NCBI RefSeq assembly: GCF_040151475.1
Contig: NZ_JBDKWG010000123.1
Location: 1-64,000 of the forward strand
Reading direction: 5' to 3'
DNA from: CAXBNB01 sp040151475
Lineage (GTDB): Bacteria; Bacteroidota; Bacteroidia; Cytophagales; Cyclobacteriaceae
DNA: 64,000 nt
This document shows, in pieces, positions 62,323 through 64,000 of the stretch (its first letter is position 1; each line of letters begins with the position of its first letter). The notes under the pieces are model-generated. The model searched no databases and had not been told where the DNA came from. It saw only the letters and a program-made list of their open reading frames with translations. Both the position numbers and the translations under genes were made by a program.

Positions 62323-63999
62323 TTAATGAATCAAGACCGCCTTAAATTCAACTTTTCCGCTGCAAGGCTTATCACAATTAAGGCTGACCATAACGTATAG
62401 GTCGCTGTTATCGGTAATCTGAGCTGTCTGATTTATAAATATTTTGCCCTCCTTGATTTCAACAAATTCCTTTAGTGCTTTGTCCTCATTATAAAACAAT
62501 TCGGCATCTTGTATTTCAAACTCTACCCTTTCTTCAGGTTGGAAATTTAAAACATACTGCCCCGGAACATTCACTTTTCCGGTCAAATGCACTTTGAGTT
62601 GCAATTTATTGTTTTGTAAATCTTCTCTATTCCAGGTTGACACACGTTCGGGACGTGCCCATACACGCATACTTTGTTTTTTAGGAGGAGTAAAATCATC
62701 CACATAATAAGCCGAAAAAGACCTTACAAGTGGCTCGTCAGCCATTTTTGTAACCATCAGCCTTATTGCGGTGATCTCCACAGAATCAAAATAGTCAATC
62801 TTTTTTCTTCCCACAGAAATCCCATTTGTTAAGGTGATCCACTTTCCAGACGTAAAACCTTCAATTTTATATTCACGGATACGTTCGCCATGTTTATAGT
62901 CTTCCATTACTATAGCATGGTTTATGACGGCAGGCTTTTCAAATTCAAGCAATATTTCTTTACCCTTCTTATTTTCCACTTTGGCTATTGGCTTGCCAAA
63001 CCTTCTTTTTATTTCATCCCCAAACTCTTCATAACGCTTAATATCTTCAAGCGGAATGAGGCCTGTCGTATCTGGTGAGGCATTTAAAAGAAATACACTA
63101 CCATAGCCGACAGACTGGTAATAACATTCCATCAGTTTATCCACAGATTTTCTGGTTTGAGCCTTATTTGGCGACCAAAACCAATAATGGTCATAAAGGG
63201 TAGTGTTTGTCTCAAGAGGAGCCCAAACATCTCCATTAGGATTGCCATGTAGTTGGGTAGAAACCCCTGTTTTTAAATCTTCCTTTTTAACTGTATTCCA
63301 GGCAGGATAAAATAATTTTCCGGATTCTGTGCCTGGCCAGCGAATAGAAGCATGAGGGCCTTGAAAAACAACAGAGTTTTTAGCATATTTTTCCATAATA
63401 TCCGAGACATCTATTACACAACTACCATCAAACCACACCTCGTTCATTTCACCATATTTGGTCAATACTTCCGTGAGTTGAGTACGAAACACTTTATTAT
63501 ATGCTTCTTGTTTTGACGGGTCTTTGGTTTTTCCGCCACTACCAATCATTGCTCCCCAGGTTCTGTCGCCCGGATAGATATATACACCCAGGTTCAGCCC
63601 ATATTTTTTACAAGATTCTGAAAGTTCCTGAAAAACATCCCCGTTCCCATTTTTATAAGGTGTGTTGCGTATGCCATAGTCGGTAGTTTGGGTTTGCCAC
63701 CAACAGAAGCCCCCGGAATGTTTTGCCACAAAAATTATTTGTTTGGCTCCCCAGGCAATAGCGGCCTCACACCACTGATCCGTGTCCAATTTGATAGGAT
63801 TGATACGTTCCAATGGAACCGAATTGTCATTTTGCTCTAATTCCGTCCAAGTAGTGGGGGAAAAATGAAGAAACATGATCCGTTCCTGCTCCTGCCATTG
63901 ATATTGCTCTTCCGAAGGTTTTGGAAGATGGGGACTATTACAAGAATTTAAATAAAGGACAGAGCCCGTTAAAAGCCCAATAATAAAAGATTTTTTCAT
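62323..63999 (-). CDS. GH29-family alpha-L-fucosidase, lipoprotein
   Basis: 558 residues, complete, with its ATG one base from the window end. Lipobox YLNSC (C20). GH29 barrel: FLHFSPTTWTELEQND, FVAKHSGGFCWWQTQTTDYG and NEVWFDGS with nucleophile D191. A C-terminal part of ~220 residues has beta-sandwich features (discoidin-like, e.g. GKWITLTNGISVGRKKIDYF). Removes alpha-L-fucose from sulfated or complex glycans; with adjacent sulfatases this favours fucosylated sulfated polysaccharides or host-type glycans. Confidence 0.92.
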   Translation of the reverse strand: MKKSFIIGLLTGSVLYLNSCNSPHLPKPSEEQYQWQEQERIMFLHFSPTTWTELEQNDNSVPLERINPIKLDTDQWCEAAIAWGAKQIIFVAKHSGGFCWWQTQTTDYGIRNTPYKNGNGDVFQELSESCKKYGLNLGVYIYPGDRTWGAMIGSGGKTKDPSKQEAYNKVFRTQLTEVLTKYGEMNEVWFDGSCVIDVSDIMEKYAKNSVVFQGPHASIRWPGTESGKLFYPAWNTVKKEDLKTGVSTQLHGNPNGDVWAPLETNTTLYDHYWFWSPNKAQTRKSVDKLMECYYQSVGYGSVFLLNASPDTTGLIPLEDIKRYEEFGDEIKRRFGKPIAKVENKKGKEILLEFEKPAVINHAIVMEDYKHGERIREYKIEGFTSGKWITLTNGISVGRKKIDYFDSVEITAIRLMVTKMADEPLVRSFSAYYVDDFTPPKKQSMRVWARPERVSTWNREDLQNNKLQLKVHLTGKVNVPGQYVLNFQPEERVEFEIQDAELFYNEDKALKEFVEIKEGKIFINQTAQITDNSDLYVMVSLNCDKPCSGKVEFKAVLIH

Positions 64000-64000
64000 A

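Overview
The window looks like a chromosome segment of a marine-type Bacteroidota (Cytophagales-like) bacterium. The evidence is low GC with AT-rich spacers, SusC/SusD outer-membrane glycan import, an ECF sigma/FecR pair, many lipoproteins with short lipobox signals, several sulfatases, and weak Shine-Dalgarno sequences. I found no rRNA, tRNA or CRISPR array. An IS982-type transposase runs off the left edge.

Region 1 (0.5-19.5 kb) is a polysaccharide utilisation locus on the minus strand. In transcription order it holds an ECF sigma factor, a FecR-type anti-sigma factor, SusC (with STN signalling domain), SusD, two exported amidohydrolases, an S1 sulfatase, a GH36-like alpha-galactosidase, an Nramp-fold transporter lacking the usual metal ligands, a GNAT protein and a heparinase II/III-like (DUF4962) protein. 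An AraC regulator faces it from the far end. The likely substrate is a sulfated glycan. A second glycan cluster (58-64 kb) adds a DUF5009/HGSNAT-like acyltransferase, two further sulfatases and a GH29 alpha-L-fucosidase.

Region 2 (19.9-43.2 kb) is mostly housekeeping and amino-acid/peptide chemistry. It has a RimB-like aspartic protease, RimK ligase and aspartoacylase-like trio; an orphan VapB-like antitoxin with a decayed vapC start; DinB; a thioredoxin-reductase-like enzyme divergent from a Fur-family regulator across a near-perfect palindrome; MarC, CorA and a CNNM/CBS protein; and secreted PepSY-like proteins. A tight four-gene operon (29.5-35.1 kb) joins a PLP enzyme, a DUF1611/DgcN-like protein, a PP-loop ATPase fused to a creatininase domain, and a dipeptide-epimerase/DgcA-like enolase. 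It is a good candidate for an undescribed D-glutamate or muropeptide pathway. A second ECF sigma factor, a NarL/NarX-type two-component pair, a universal stress protein, CreD with a small winged-helix regulator, and an M20 amidohydrolase follow.

Region 3 (43.2-46.3 kb) is a repeat-rich accessory stretch. It contains three copies of a 79-bp palindrome-ended element, larger degenerate repeats, a hairpin-bounded element, a ParE-type toxin-antitoxin pair and orphan small exported proteins.

Region 4 (46.3-58 kb) is an ion/osmotic homeostasis and cell-wall block. It contains a 1691-residue cation-chloride-cotransporter-like permease fused to a long helical region and a P-loop ATPase, a 109-residue partner, a CPA1-type antiporter, an MscS channel, a CPA2-type antiporter, an L,D-transpeptidase and an M15-type peptidase. 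The cotransporter-ATPase fusion and the PP-loop/creatininase operon are the two most novel-looking systems in the window.
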